Assembly (NCBI GenBank): GCA_030536995.1
Contig: JAUNOY010000001.1
Span: forward strand, 99,274 to 163,273
Source: Eubacteriales bacterium
GTDB taxonomy: Bacteria > Bacillota > Clostridia > Lachnospirales > Lachnospiraceae
Direction of reading: 5' to 3'
DNA length: 64,000 nt
How positions within the stretch are numbered: the stretch's first letter is position 1; each line of letters opens with the position of its first letter. Shown here one piece after another: positions 41,429-49,844 of the stretch. Under the pieces are notes generated by a model. That model saw only the letters and a list, made by a program, of their open reading frames with translations, had not been told where the DNA came from and did not search any database. The position numbers and the translations under genes were made by a program.

Positions 41429-42676
41429 CTACCACTCTACAATTTCTTCCCACGTTTTTCCGCTTGACGGGAACATTTCTCCAAATCCCAAATCCCTGAC
41501 ATATACCCGGCATTCCTTTGGAGAGAGATACTGCAACTCCAGATAAAGACGTGTCGTCTTATTTGGACGGGACGGAAGTCCGGGCAGCATCATTCCTACC
41601 TTGTGCTTTTGCGGTCTGTCAAAAGTGCTGATCACAAATACGATTTCCTCTGTATCATCCAGAAGAAATTCACAGGAAACCTTACAGTCATACCAATTAT
41701 TCCCTGCTTCAATAAGGGGATAATATGCCGGAGAACCCATAACACGCATCTCCATCCCCACATCTGCCAGCACCAGGGATTCGCTGAGATATCGGTAATT
41801 CTTCAGTTCCTTATCTTCAAGCTTCTCTTTTCCCGCTGCACAGGCACCTTTGGCAAAGAGATTATTTCCGTAAAAAACCTTTCTCTTCTGATGACAGAGA
41901 TGCTTTACCGACTCCTGCGCCCACTCCTGTGAAAAACCATTTCCGGTAATCTGAATACTGGAATAAAGATCCGTCCCCAGCGTTTTCTGTATAAACAGAG
42001 CAAATTCCCGATCTCTCTCTTCTCCTTCTACCGGCAGATCTGTCTCTACAGAATCCTCCAGACGGACAAGAACAGGTTTCGTCGCACCGTTCATGGACAG
42101 CCTTCGAAAGGATACCCCATGTTCTGTAAAAGCATACCATCCGATACTTCTGTTCCATGTTTCTCTTTTCTGTGTCAGAGCATAGTAATAAAAACTTTCT
42201 CCATAATCAAGAAGCATATATTTTTCTTGTGGGAATCCTAATTCTTCAAATGCTTTCTGGAAATTTGCCACCTGAATCACACTGAGATGCGGCACCGTCA
42301 CAGCCAGACATTTCATATTCTTTACCACTTCTACAATTCCCAGAAATTTAAGCATTCCTTTCAGGAACTGTGCCAGAAGCTCCCATGGCTGGATTTCTTC
42401 TCCCTCTACCTGCACAGTTTCCTCTCCCTGACAGATTGCATAGAGGTCGTCGATCATGATTCCGCCCTTCTCCCGAGCAAAATATTCCGCTTCCAGCCCT
42501 ACACAGTAATCCTTCTGCTCTACCCGTCTGCAAAGGCAGGTCGGAGCCTCCAGCTGACTTGTCCCCACCTTCATGGAAATAGATCGCGGCTCCCCGGCTT
42601 TGCGGTCATAATAACTGATCTGGGACATTTCTTTTCCGAAATCAATTCCCACTATCAAATCACGAATTTCGTTCAT
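41429..42676 (-). CDS. Hsp70/actin-fold protein (DUF5716 type)
   Basis: A 415-aa protein, cytoplasmic. The N-terminal VGIDFG (residues 9-14) matches the phosphate-1 loop of Hsp70/actin ATPases, ITGNGF (243-248) fits the adenosine motif, and NLFAKGACAAG (272-282) resembles the AVAxGAA helix of DnaK. The phosphate-2 position (IGWYAF, 178-183) lacks the expected DxGGG, so ATP may be bound but not hydrolysed normally. Residues 325-400 form a beta-rich C-terminal domain. I recall this as the DUF5716 family of Lachnospiraceae; function unknown. It overlaps the upstream giant gene by 4 nt. Confidence 0.82.
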   Translation of the reverse strand: MNEIRDLIVGIDFGKEMSQISYYDRKAGEPRSISMKVGTSQLEAPTCLCRRVEQKDYCVGLEAEYFAREKGGIMIDDLYAICQGEETVQVEGEEIQPWELLAQFLKGMLKFLGIVEVVKNMKCLAVTVPHLSVIQVANFQKAFEELGFPQEKYMLLDYGESFYYYALTQKRETWNRSIGWYAFTEHGVSFRRLSMNGATKPVLVRLEDSVETDLPVEGEERDREFALFIQKTLGTDLYSSIQITGNGFSQEWAQESVKHLCHQKRKVFYGNNLFAKGACAAGKEKLEDKELKNYRYLSESLVLADVGMEMRVMGSPAYYPLIEAGNNWYDCKVSCEFLLDDTEEIVFVISTFDRPQKHKVGMMLPGLPSRPNKTTRLYLELQYLSPKECRVYVRDLGFGEMFPSSGKTWEEIVEW

Positions 42677-45600
42677 CCTCTGCCTCCTGTTTCTGCTGCC
42701 GTATCTTCCGTTTCTATACGGAACATTTCCCTTACATACTGTTCCCGGCGCAGGAATTTCTTCATCTGGGAAAGAACCTCCTGCCCTTTCTCAAGTCTGC
42801 GGGCAGAAAGCATCTGATTTATCAACTGATACTTGCTGGAAGGAACTCCTTCTATCTTGTCCATCGTTATCACACGCTCCTGTGTCTTCGTGCTCTTCTT
42901 TCCCTCTTCAACCACAAAATAATACCGGAGCGTTTCCCCGTAAAACAGAGTAAAGGTTTTTCCGAAAATCCCCTCGTACATTCTTCGCATAGGTTCAATC
43001 TTATATTCCGGCTCTGTTCCAAGTCCTGCGTCCAGAGCATAATACAGTGTAACCTTCGCCTCCGGATTTCCGTGATATTCCACAAAGGTCTTATCATCAA
43101 GCTGGTACGGGCTTAAAAGTTTCGCAGGAAATCTCCTGAAGAAGGAAAATACCATTTCCTTGCGAACACACTCCTCCAGCATCTCTCTTTCCATATCCTG
43201 ATATTTCCCGCTTACTCTCTTCTCTCTGGAAAGCGCCTTAAATAATGCAAGACGGCAAATCTGATTTACCGGCCACTTATTCTCATATGCATATTCCAGT
43301 CTTTCTTTCACGAAAGGACTCATCGGAAATTCTTTTACAAAAACGCCGTAGGAAACCAGCGTCAGATAAGCGCCGATAATCCGTTCCTTGCCCGACTGTT
43401 TCACATAGCTTTCCAGCACCTTCTCTCCCTCCTTGCGGTAGTCTCCAAGGAGCATAAGAAGGCTTAATATCTTCTCTTCCAGATCATAGGTGTCCATTTC
43501 AAAGCCCTGCGCGCTCTTCCATACAGAGAACAGTTCGTCCACAGGACCGAAACGGTATTTCATCAGATAATGAAGAATGATCTCGTCATATTTACCGCTT
43601 CTGTACACAGACGACGCAAGGGCGAGAAGCTCCTCATCCTCCGCCATATCGCAGCGGATCAGCATACGGCTCACCAGCTTGAGAAGGCTTCCCATATCAA
43701 GCCCTTCATATCCAAACTCTTCTATAATGCCCATTGCCTGAGCAAAAAGTCCTCTGGAAATCAGCACAGTAAGAAGTGTCGTTCTGTCCACCAGCGCATA
43801 TTCCCGGAAATCCATTTTTTTGAGATAATCATCAAGATCCTCTCCATGAACATGTTCTGCGTAATAATCCAGGATTCTTTTCCGGATTTCTCTCTTATAT
43901 TCCCCTGAAAAAGCATCCAAACACACAAGCTTCTGGAAAATCTCCAGATTTCCTCTGTCCGGCTGTGTATTTACACAGTAATGAAGAAGCGCTCCCGGCT
44001 CCGTCACCCCTGCCTTCAGAACATTTTCCACAATATCATGCTCATCAAACAGTTTCTTTACATTATAATCTACTGTTGCAGCGTATCTGCGCTGCTTATC
44101 ATCCTGAAAGAGAATCACCGCATCCTCCGTGTAAATACGCGGGTACGCCACTCCCTGTACGCAGGGATAGCTTTCTTCCTTCTCCATCTGATTGTGCCGG
44201 ACGATCACATGACGAACCTTTTTGTCATCACAGTACAGGCGGAAGGTAAACATTTTTTTTGCAATCGCCTCTGCCTGAGCATATGTTTTCGGTTCACTTA
44301 AGAATTCCTGATAAAGAACTGCATAATTCTCATTCATTCTGCCTTCCGCCATTTTACGACGGGCAAATTCTTCCATTACTTCCCGATAATCTTCATAAGT
44401 TCCCGGCTCCCTGTCCTTATTGCTGACAATGCTGGCATAAATAAATGCCTTCTTAGCATCTCCAAGGGTGTTGCTGTTATACGTAAAATACATCAGCAGA
44501 GGCTTGGGAAGCTCTCTCTGATAGGAAGTATCCATCGTTTCTACATAATATTCATACAGTCTTGTCAGACGCAGACCATGCTCTACTGCCAGCGAAAACC
44601 ATCTGAAATATTCGGCTTTCCTGGGATTTCCCAGCATAATATATCTGCAGATAGCCTCCAGCGTATCATCTGTCGGGAATGCCTCATATCCTATGGCAAG
44701 GGCTCTGTAAAGACTCCTGTTAAAGCTTTTTTCATAACCGGAAAGATAGGCAAAACGCATCACCAGTTCTTCTGTGAGCAGCTCCTCCTTCCCTGCAAAA
44801 AGAAACACCTGTGCCCAAAATCGATTCAGTCTGTGAAGAAGAGACATATCGCTGCGGATATAATTCCATGCTTCCAGATAAAGGAACGGACTCCTGCAAC
44901 CTCTCTCGAACTGTTCTTCCATCATAAATACAGCTCTTGACGGAGAGGAAGTAATCGTGGAATCCACCTTCAAAAGAAGGTTAAATAAGAGAAAGCTGTC
45001 CTCCTTCTGCATATAGAAATTCTGCAGCTTGCGGAGTCCCTGTTCTCTGTCCCTGTAAAGTCCTGTAACCATGCAAAGATAAAGATATGCCCCTGCAAGT
45101 TCCAGATTCTCTTTGGTAAATGTAGTATCACTGAATTTCTTCAGAATTTCTACTGCTGCTTCCTTATTATCCTCCAGATAACAAAGATATGCTTCGTAGA
45201 GCTTATATTCCGGATACTCGCACCCTGTTTCCTGAAGCTGATTTAAAATAAACCGGCTGCTTCCCACCCAGGTTTTAAAATCCATTTTTTTGCAGAAATG
45301 GGTGAGACAGTCTTTCATCAGAGAAAGTCTCTGCTGCTTCACGTGTGAATTTACCTTTACTGCAACTCCGGAGTCTCTGGAAGCCATAATCTTGTAGGAC
45401 AATTCCTGATACGGACTTCTGATTACCACCTCAGCGTACTGTCTTCCCTTGCCAAGCTTTTCTTTCCGAATCACATAATCCACCTGATAATGTGTCCCGA
45501 TAAAGTCTTCCTCTGTCACTACCTTACGGCTTACCTCCAGAAACTCCCCTCTTGTCTCAATGTCCAGGCGCAGATGCCCCCATCCGCTCCTTTTTATAGA

Positions 45601-46239
45601 AAAGGACTCTCTGACAGATTCCTGGATATCATAAAATTCCTCACCGCTTGCTTTCAGAGAAATACGCACAGGCTCTTTCTTCCCTGTTCCGATAAAAAAT
45701 TCCTCCAGATGCTGATAGGTAACGGGCTGTCTCGAAAGTCCCCTGTACATTGCCTGTACCTTTTCATCCATTCCTTTCAGTATCATCGGAAAGCTCCTGT
45801 CAGTAAAAAGGCGGTAGGCTTCCCTGAAATCAGTTTTGGCAATTTCGCAGACTCCATCCAGATCCTTCACTTCTCCCGTAGAGCTTCTCACTTGTTCCGT
45901 CTCTGTTTCGATAATAAACGGCAGCTTATATTCACCGATGTTTGTAGTAAAACAAAGCCATCCTTCGTGTTTTTCTCCGGGTTTCATGCCAACGCCGTCC
46001 ACACCATAGGGCAGACAGATAGTTGTTCCTGAAAATTCATCGCTTCCGGGTACCAAACGTCTGTTTGATGACGTTACATAACCGCGTATCCTGCGGTTAT
46101 CCTCTGTTCCCACATAAATATCCCCTCTGCAGGTCTCTCCTGCCTTTAGAGTGACTGCTATTTTTTCCTGGGAAAACAGAAGCTCCGGCTGTTCGTATTC
46201 AAATTTTCCACTTAACAGTTGTTCTATCTTTTTTTTCAA
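42673..46239 (-). CDS. Giant cytoplasmic repeat protein (DUF5717 type)
   Basis: A 1188-aa protein without signal peptide or membrane spans. Residues 1-120 and 180-300 are beta-rich, like adhesion or Ig-type sandwiches (YVGTEDNRRIRGYV, SGWGHLRLDIETRGEFLEV). From about 310 to 1020 it is a long alpha-helical solenoid with irregular TPR/HEAT-like units. The last 150 residues return to beta strands and a final basic helix. It starts with TTG behind AAGGTG; no better start is near. I recall the family as DUF5717, found next to DUF5716 in Lachnospiraceae. Biological role unknown; a scaffold controlled by the Hsp70-like partner is inference. Confidence 0.82.
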   Translation of the reverse strand: MKKKIEQLLSGKFEYEQPELLFSQEKIAVTLKAGETCRGDIYVGTEDNRRIRGYVTSSNRRLVPGSDEFSGTTICLPYGVDGVGMKPGEKHEGWLCFTTNIGEYKLPFIIETETEQVRSSTGEVKDLDGVCEIAKTDFREAYRLFTDRSFPMILKGMDEKVQAMYRGLSRQPVTYQHLEEFFIGTGKKEPVRISLKASGEEFYDIQESVRESFSIKRSGWGHLRLDIETRGEFLEVSRKVVTEEDFIGTHYQVDYVIRKEKLGKGRQYAEVVIRSPYQELSYKIMASRDSGVAVKVNSHVKQQRLSLMKDCLTHFCKKMDFKTWVGSSRFILNQLQETGCEYPEYKLYEAYLCYLEDNKEAAVEILKKFSDTTFTKENLELAGAYLYLCMVTGLYRDREQGLRKLQNFYMQKEDSFLLFNLLLKVDSTITSSPSRAVFMMEEQFERGCRSPFLYLEAWNYIRSDMSLLHRLNRFWAQVFLFAGKEELLTEELVMRFAYLSGYEKSFNRSLYRALAIGYEAFPTDDTLEAICRYIMLGNPRKAEYFRWFSLAVEHGLRLTRLYEYYVETMDTSYQRELPKPLLMYFTYNSNTLGDAKKAFIYASIVSNKDREPGTYEDYREVMEEFARRKMAEGRMNENYAVLYQEFLSEPKTYAQAEAIAKKMFTFRLYCDDKKVRHVIVRHNQMEKEESYPCVQGVAYPRIYTEDAVILFQDDKQRRYAATVDYNVKKLFDEHDIVENVLKAGVTEPGALLHYCVNTQPDRGNLEIFQKLVCLDAFSGEYKREIRKRILDYYAEHVHGEDLDDYLKKMDFREYALVDRTTLLTVLISRGLFAQAMGIIEEFGYEGLDMGSLLKLVSRMLIRCDMAEDEELLALASSVYRSGKYDEIILHYLMKYRFGPVDELFSVWKSAQGFEMDTYDLEEKILSLLMLLGDYRKEGEKVLESYVKQSGKERIIGAYLTLVSYGVFVKEFPMSPFVKERLEYAYENKWPVNQICRLALFKALSREKRVSGKYQDMEREMLEECVRKEMVFSFFRRFPAKLLSPYQLDDKTFVEYHGNPEAKVTLYYALDAGLGTEPEYKIEPMRRMYEGIFGKTFTLFYGETLRYYFVVEEGKKSTKTQERVITMDKIEGVPSSKYQLINQMLSARRLEKGQEVLSQMKKFLRREQYVREMFRIETEDTAAETGGRG

Positions 46240-46297
46240 AATCGTTCACCTTATGTCCTTGTTTATCCTATCATTCGTCATTTTACTTATGGAGACA

Positions 46298-46326
46298 ATT
46301 ATACACTACAAACGTCTCAAGCGCAA
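46298..46326 (-). promoter_or_regulatory. Promoter of the DUF5717-DUF5716-TPR operon
   Basis: Minus strand TTGCGC (46326-46321), 17 bp, TATAAT (46303-46298). The leader of about 50 nt shows no clear structure. Confidence 0.7.
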
Positions 46327-46391
46327 GAAAGCCTGTTCGAAAAAAGCACGGTTCACCCTATTTCCTTTTTTTCATATCAATGGTTTTTTTA

Positions 46392-46420
46392 TTGCTAAAA
46401 CACCCCTTAAATGCTATAAT
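46392..46420 (+). promoter_or_regulatory. Promoter of the transglutaminase-like gene
   Basis: TTGCTA (46392-46397), 17 bp, TATAAT (46415-46420), divergent from the DUF5717 operon promoter. Confidence 0.75.
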
Positions 46421-46472
46421 TTTCCTATACTTTCAATCATTTAAAATCCCCCATCTGTAAAGGAGGCTTATT

Positions 46473-47270
46473 ATGAAAAACCAAAAGAAACACATCCTTT
46501 TCCCGCTTTTTCTTGCCCTCTGCCTGATTCTCGTTACCGCAGGCACAGTCAGCGCAGCTCCCGTATACAAAAACAAATTTGTAAAAAACAAAGGCAAAAT
46601 CTATCATTATAATGAAAAAGGCAAAAAAGATAAAGGCATTATAAAAGTCAACGGAAAAAACTACTATTTCGACTCCAAAAGAATCCAGCGCACAGGCTGG
46701 CAGAAAATCAAAAATAATTATTATTTCTTCCAGGTCAAAAACGGCAGAGGCGGCAGTATGGTAACCTCCAAAACCGTAAATGGAATCAAGCTTGGCAGGA
46801 ACGGAAAAGCCAGCTACAACAGTACAAGTCTGCGCAAGCTTAAGGTCATGGTAAAAGCAAATAAAATCATGGAAAGCGTTACCCATTATGATATGACTAA
46901 ATCTCAAAAACTCCGGAAATGCTTTGACAAACTCCTTACTTACCGCTACTGCAACATTGGAGATTTTCGGAAATGGGATCCAAACTGGGATATTTTTTAT
47001 GCGGAAGAAATGTTGTTTAAAGGACGCGGCGACTGCTACTGCGGCGGTTCAGCCTTCGCCTATCTTGCCAATGCTGTCGGTTATACAAATGCTGCATCCA
47101 TCTCCTCAGGAGGTCATGGATGGGCAGAAGTAAACAACAGAATCTGCGACCCAAACTGGGCGGTTATCACCCAGAAGCCGGACGACTACTTCTATCTTGA
47201 AGCTTCTATGAGCGGCGTCGGCGGAAGACCAATGTACAGTCAGAACCGATGGTATGTAAAAAAAGTATAA
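46473..47270 (+). CDS. Secreted transglutaminase-like cysteine protein with wall-binding-like repeat
   Basis: A 265-aa exported protein. The signal peptide spans residues 1-28 (VSA-AP). Residues 40-110 are Lys/Tyr-rich with GKIYHYNEKGKK and GKNYYFDSKR, like glucan-binding repeats. The C-terminal domain has the transglutaminase-core triad: Cys188 in GRGDCYCGG, His215 in SGGHGWAEV and Asp226 in CDPNWA. Such bacterial domains act as peptidases or crosslinkers at the wall; the reaction is not known here. Very basic overall, which would favour wall teichoic-acid binding. Strong AAAGGAGG site. Confidence 0.85.
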   Translation: MKNQKKHILFPLFLALCLILVTAGTVSAAPVYKNKFVKNKGKIYHYNEKGKKDKGIIKVNGKNYYFDSKRIQRTGWQKIKNNYYFFQVKNGRGGSMVTSKTVNGIKLGRNGKASYNSTSLRKLKVMVKANKIMESVTHYDMTKSQKLRKCFDKLLTYRYCNIGDFRKWDPNWDIFYAEEMLFKGRGDCYCGGSAFAYLANAVGYTNAASISSGGHGWAEVNNRICDPNWAVITQKPDDYFYLEASMSGVGGRPMYSQNRWYVKKV

Positions 47271-47281
47271 AGACTCTCTGA

Positions 47282-47324
47282 TTTGCCTGGAATAATTTCC
47301 TGAAACGGAATTATTCCGGGCAAA
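47282..47324 (+). terminator. Hairpin after the transglutaminase-like gene
   Basis: TTTGCC...GGCAAA with an inner GGAATAATT/AATTATTCC stem, about 18 bp with one bulge and one wobble. The following TGTGATTTTG is a poor T-run and starts the Crp-like site. Confidence 0.55.
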
Positions 47325-47366
47325 TGTGATTTTGTCACAGAACTCTTCTCTGGTCTGATGTATATT
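47325..47366 (+). promoter_or_regulatory. Crp/Fnr-type site and promoter of the thioredoxin operon
   Basis: TGTGA-TTTTG-TCACA (47325-47339) is a perfect 5-bp dyad, one base shorter in spacing than the E. coli CRP consensus. TATATT at 47361-47366 is a plausible -10, giving a start near 47373 and placing the dyad centre at about -41. No -35 hexamer is visible. This is the class II activator arrangement. The likely regulator is the Crp/Fnr protein encoded at 49845-50504. Confidence 0.6.
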
Positions 47367-47415
47367 TAAGCCACAAAGAAAAAAACTAAAAACAACCCCA
47401 AAGGAGGACAAATAT

Positions 47416-47721
47416 ATGTCAGCTATCAATATAAATAAAGACAATTTCCAGAACGAAGTTATGAATTCCAGCAATCCGGTTCTTTTAGATTTCTGGGCTC
47501 CATGGTGTGGACCATGCCGTATGGTAGTTCCCATCGTAGAGGAGATTGCAGAAGAACGCTCCGACATCACAGTAGGCAAGGTTAATGTAGATGAGCAGCC
47601 TGAGCTTGCAAGCCAGTTCGGTATCATGAGCATTCCTACTCTGATTGTAATGAAAGACGGAAAGATCATCAATCAGGCAATGGGAGCACGCTCCAAGAGC
47701 TCTATTCTCGAAATGCTGTAA
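47416..47721 (+). CDS. trxA: Thioredoxin
   Basis: A 101-aa disulfide reductant with the WCGPC active site (Cys31, Cys34), FWAPWC lead-in, NVDE and the cis-Pro motif SIPT. Canonical length. AAGGAGG upstream. First gene of a three-gene operon with two rhodanese-type sulfur-handling proteins, so a role in persulfide or coenzyme A disulfide reduction is likely; no thioredoxin reductase is adjacent. Confidence 0.96.
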   Translation: MSAININKDNFQNEVMNSSNPVLLDFWAPWCGPCRMVVPIVEEIAEERSDITVGKVNVDEQPELASQFGIMSIPTLIVMKDGKIINQAMGARSKSSILEML

Positions 47722-47736
47722 AAAGGAGGCAGAATT

Positions 47737-48057
47737 ATGGGATTCTTTGATATATTCAAACAGGCAGATATCAATCAGGGCGTAAAAGATTTTAATTCTT
47801 GTCCGGGTGCTGTTCTTCTGGACGTGCGCACCCCTGAAGAATACAGGGAAGGCAGAATTCCGGGAAGCAAAAATCTTCCCCTCCAGACAATCGACAGAAT
47901 TTCCTCTGTTGTAAACTCCACAGACACTCCTCTGTTTGTATATTGTCACTCTGGCGCACGAAGCCGTCAGGCATCCAGTATCCTGCAGAGCATGGGTTAT
48001 ACAAATGTAAACAATATCGGAGGCATTGCCTCATATTTAGGAAAGGTGGAACAATAA
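47737..48057 (+). CDS. Single-domain rhodanese (sulfurtransferase)
   Basis: A 106-aa protein that would carry sulfane sulfur on Cys70 (VYCHSGARS active loop). It has the conserved LLDVRTPEEYREGRIPGS at about residues 27-44. No signal peptide. It lies 15 nt after thioredoxin and one base before the next gene, so all three are translated together. Confidence 0.94.
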   Translation: MGFFDIFKQADINQGVKDFNSCPGAVLLDVRTPEEYREGRIPGSKNLPLQTIDRISSVVNSTDTPLFVYCHSGARSRQASSILQSMGYTNVNNIGGIASYLGKVEQ

Positions 48058-48058
48058 G

Positions 48059-49750
48059 TTGAAGATTGTTATTGTTGGCGGAGTGGCAGGCGGTGCCACT
48101 GCTGCCGCACGTATTCGCAGATTAGATGAAAATGCAGAAATCATTGTCTTTGAGCGATCCGGATATATTTCCTACGCCAACTGCGGTCTGCCCTATTACA
48201 TTGGAGATGCGATCACAGAGCCTGAGGCTCTGACCTTACAGACTCCGGAAAGCTTTTTCACCCGATTCAGGGTAACAATGAAGGTACGCCACGAGGTAAC
48301 TGCCCTTCACCCTGACAGAAAAACCGTTTCCGCAAAAAATCTGGAAACCGGTGAAGAATTCGAAGAATCCTACGACAAGCTGATTCTTTCTCCGGGCGCA
48401 AAGCCCACTCAGCCCCGTCTTCCGGGCGTTGGTCTTGAAAAATTGTTCACCCTTCGTACTGTAGAAGACACTTTCCGCATCAAGGAATATATCAATACCA
48501 GACATCCGAAATCTGCCGTTCTTGCAGGAGGAGGCTTCATCGGACTTGAACTGGCTGAGAACTTAAGAAATCTTGGCATGGACGTGACCATTGTCCAGAG
48601 ACCAAAACAGCTTATGAATCCTTTTGACCCTGACATGGCATCCTTTATCCACAGTGAAATGCGCAGACATGGCATCCGCCTTGCCCTTGGTCACACAGTA
48701 GAAGGCTTTGAAGAAAAAGACGGCGGTGTTGACGTTCTTTTAAAAGACGAAGCTCCTCTTCACGCAGATATGGTAGTTCTTGCCATCGGCGTAACCCCTG
48801 ACACAGCTCTTGCAAAAGAGGCAGGGCTTGAACTTGGCATTAAGGGCAGCATTGTTGTCAATGACCGCATGGAAACCTCTGTTCCTGACATCTATGCAGC
48901 CGGAGATGCCGTACAGGTAAAACATTATGTCACAGGCCAGGATGCTCTGATCTCACTGGCTGGTCCTGCCAATAAACAGGGACGCATCATCGCAGACAAC
49001 ATCTGCGGCGGAGACAGCCGCTATCAGGGCAGTCAGGGAAGCAGCGTAATCAAAATTTTTGACATGACCGCCGCAACAACAGGCATCAACGAAACGAATG
49101 CCAAAAAGGCAGGGCTTGATACAGATAAAGTAATTCTTTCCCCTATGAGTCACGCCGGATACTATCCGGGAGGCAAAGTTATGACCATGAAAGTCGTATT
49201 CGAAAAAGAAACCTACCGTCTTCTCGGAGCGCAGATTGTAGGATATGAAGGTGTAGACAAGCGTATTGATGTGCTGGCAACTGCCATTCATGCAGGTCTG
49301 AAAGCTACAGAGTTAAAAGATCTGGATCTCGCCTATGCGCCGCCGTACTCATCGGCAAAAGATCCTGTAAATATGGCAGGTTTTATGATTGATAACATTT
49401 CCAAAGGTACGCTGAAGCAGTGGCACCTGGAAGATGCGGACAGTCTTCCCCGCGACGGAAGCGTCACTCTTCTTGATGTGCGTACACCCGGCGAATATTC
49501 CAGAGGTCATATCGAAGGCTTCAAAAATATTCCTGTTGATGAACTTCGCGAACATCTGGAAGAAATCGAAAAGAATAAGCCTGTATACGTGATCTGTCAG
49601 AGTGGACTGCGCAGCTATATTGCCACCTGTATTCTGGAAGGAAGCGGCTATGAAGCCTATAACTTCTCCGGAGGTTTCCGCTTTTATGACGCAGTAAACA
49701 ATGACCGCTGCCTGATCAAGACTGCATCAGCCTGCGGGATGGATCAATAG
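48059..49750 (+). CDS. CoA-disulfide reductase fused to rhodanese (CoADR-RHD)
   Basis: A 563-aa flavoprotein. It contains an FAD-binding IVGGVAGGATAAARIRR motif, the single redox Cys42 in SYANCGLPYY, a second nucleotide site AGGGFIGLELAENL, DIYAAGDAV, and a dimerisation domain. The C-terminal rhodanese has LLDVRTPGEYSRGHIEG and Cys513 in VICQSGLRS. Related enzymes reduce CoA disulfide, CoA persulfide or polysulfide with NAD(P)H. The start codon is TTG, one base after the rhodanese stop. The FAD motif begins at residue 4, so no later start fits. Confidence 0.95.
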   Translation: MKIVIVGGVAGGATAAARIRRLDENAEIIVFERSGYISYANCGLPYYIGDAITEPEALTLQTPESFFTRFRVTMKVRHEVTALHPDRKTVSAKNLETGEEFEESYDKLILSPGAKPTQPRLPGVGLEKLFTLRTVEDTFRIKEYINTRHPKSAVLAGGGFIGLELAENLRNLGMDVTIVQRPKQLMNPFDPDMASFIHSEMRRHGIRLALGHTVEGFEEKDGGVDVLLKDEAPLHADMVVLAIGVTPDTALAKEAGLELGIKGSIVVNDRMETSVPDIYAAGDAVQVKHYVTGQDALISLAGPANKQGRIIADNICGGDSRYQGSQGSSVIKIFDMTAATTGINETNAKKAGLDTDKVILSPMSHAGYYPGGKVMTMKVVFEKETYRLLGAQIVGYEGVDKRIDVLATAIHAGLKATELKDLDLAYAPPYSSAKDPVNMAGFMIDNISKGTLKQWHLEDADSLPRDGSVTLLDVRTPGEYSRGHIEGFKNIPVDELREHLEEIEKNKPVYVICQSGLRSYIATCILEGSGYEAYNFSGGFRFYDAVNNDRCLIKTASACGMDQ

Positions 49751-49773
49751 TAAATATAATACAGATTATAATA

Positions 49774-49830
49774 AGCCCCTCTCCTTACTGCCGGATTATC
49801 CGAATCAGCCACGGAAAGGGGCTCTTTTTT
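49774..49830. terminator. Bidirectional terminator
   Basis: AGCCCCT (49774-49780) with AGGGGCT (49817-49823) and an inner TCC/GGA extension; CTTTTTT follows on the plus strand and TTATTAT on the minus strand. It separates the convergent CoADR and crp/fnr genes. Confidence 0.78.
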
Positions 49831-49844
49831 CTATCAATCTTATT

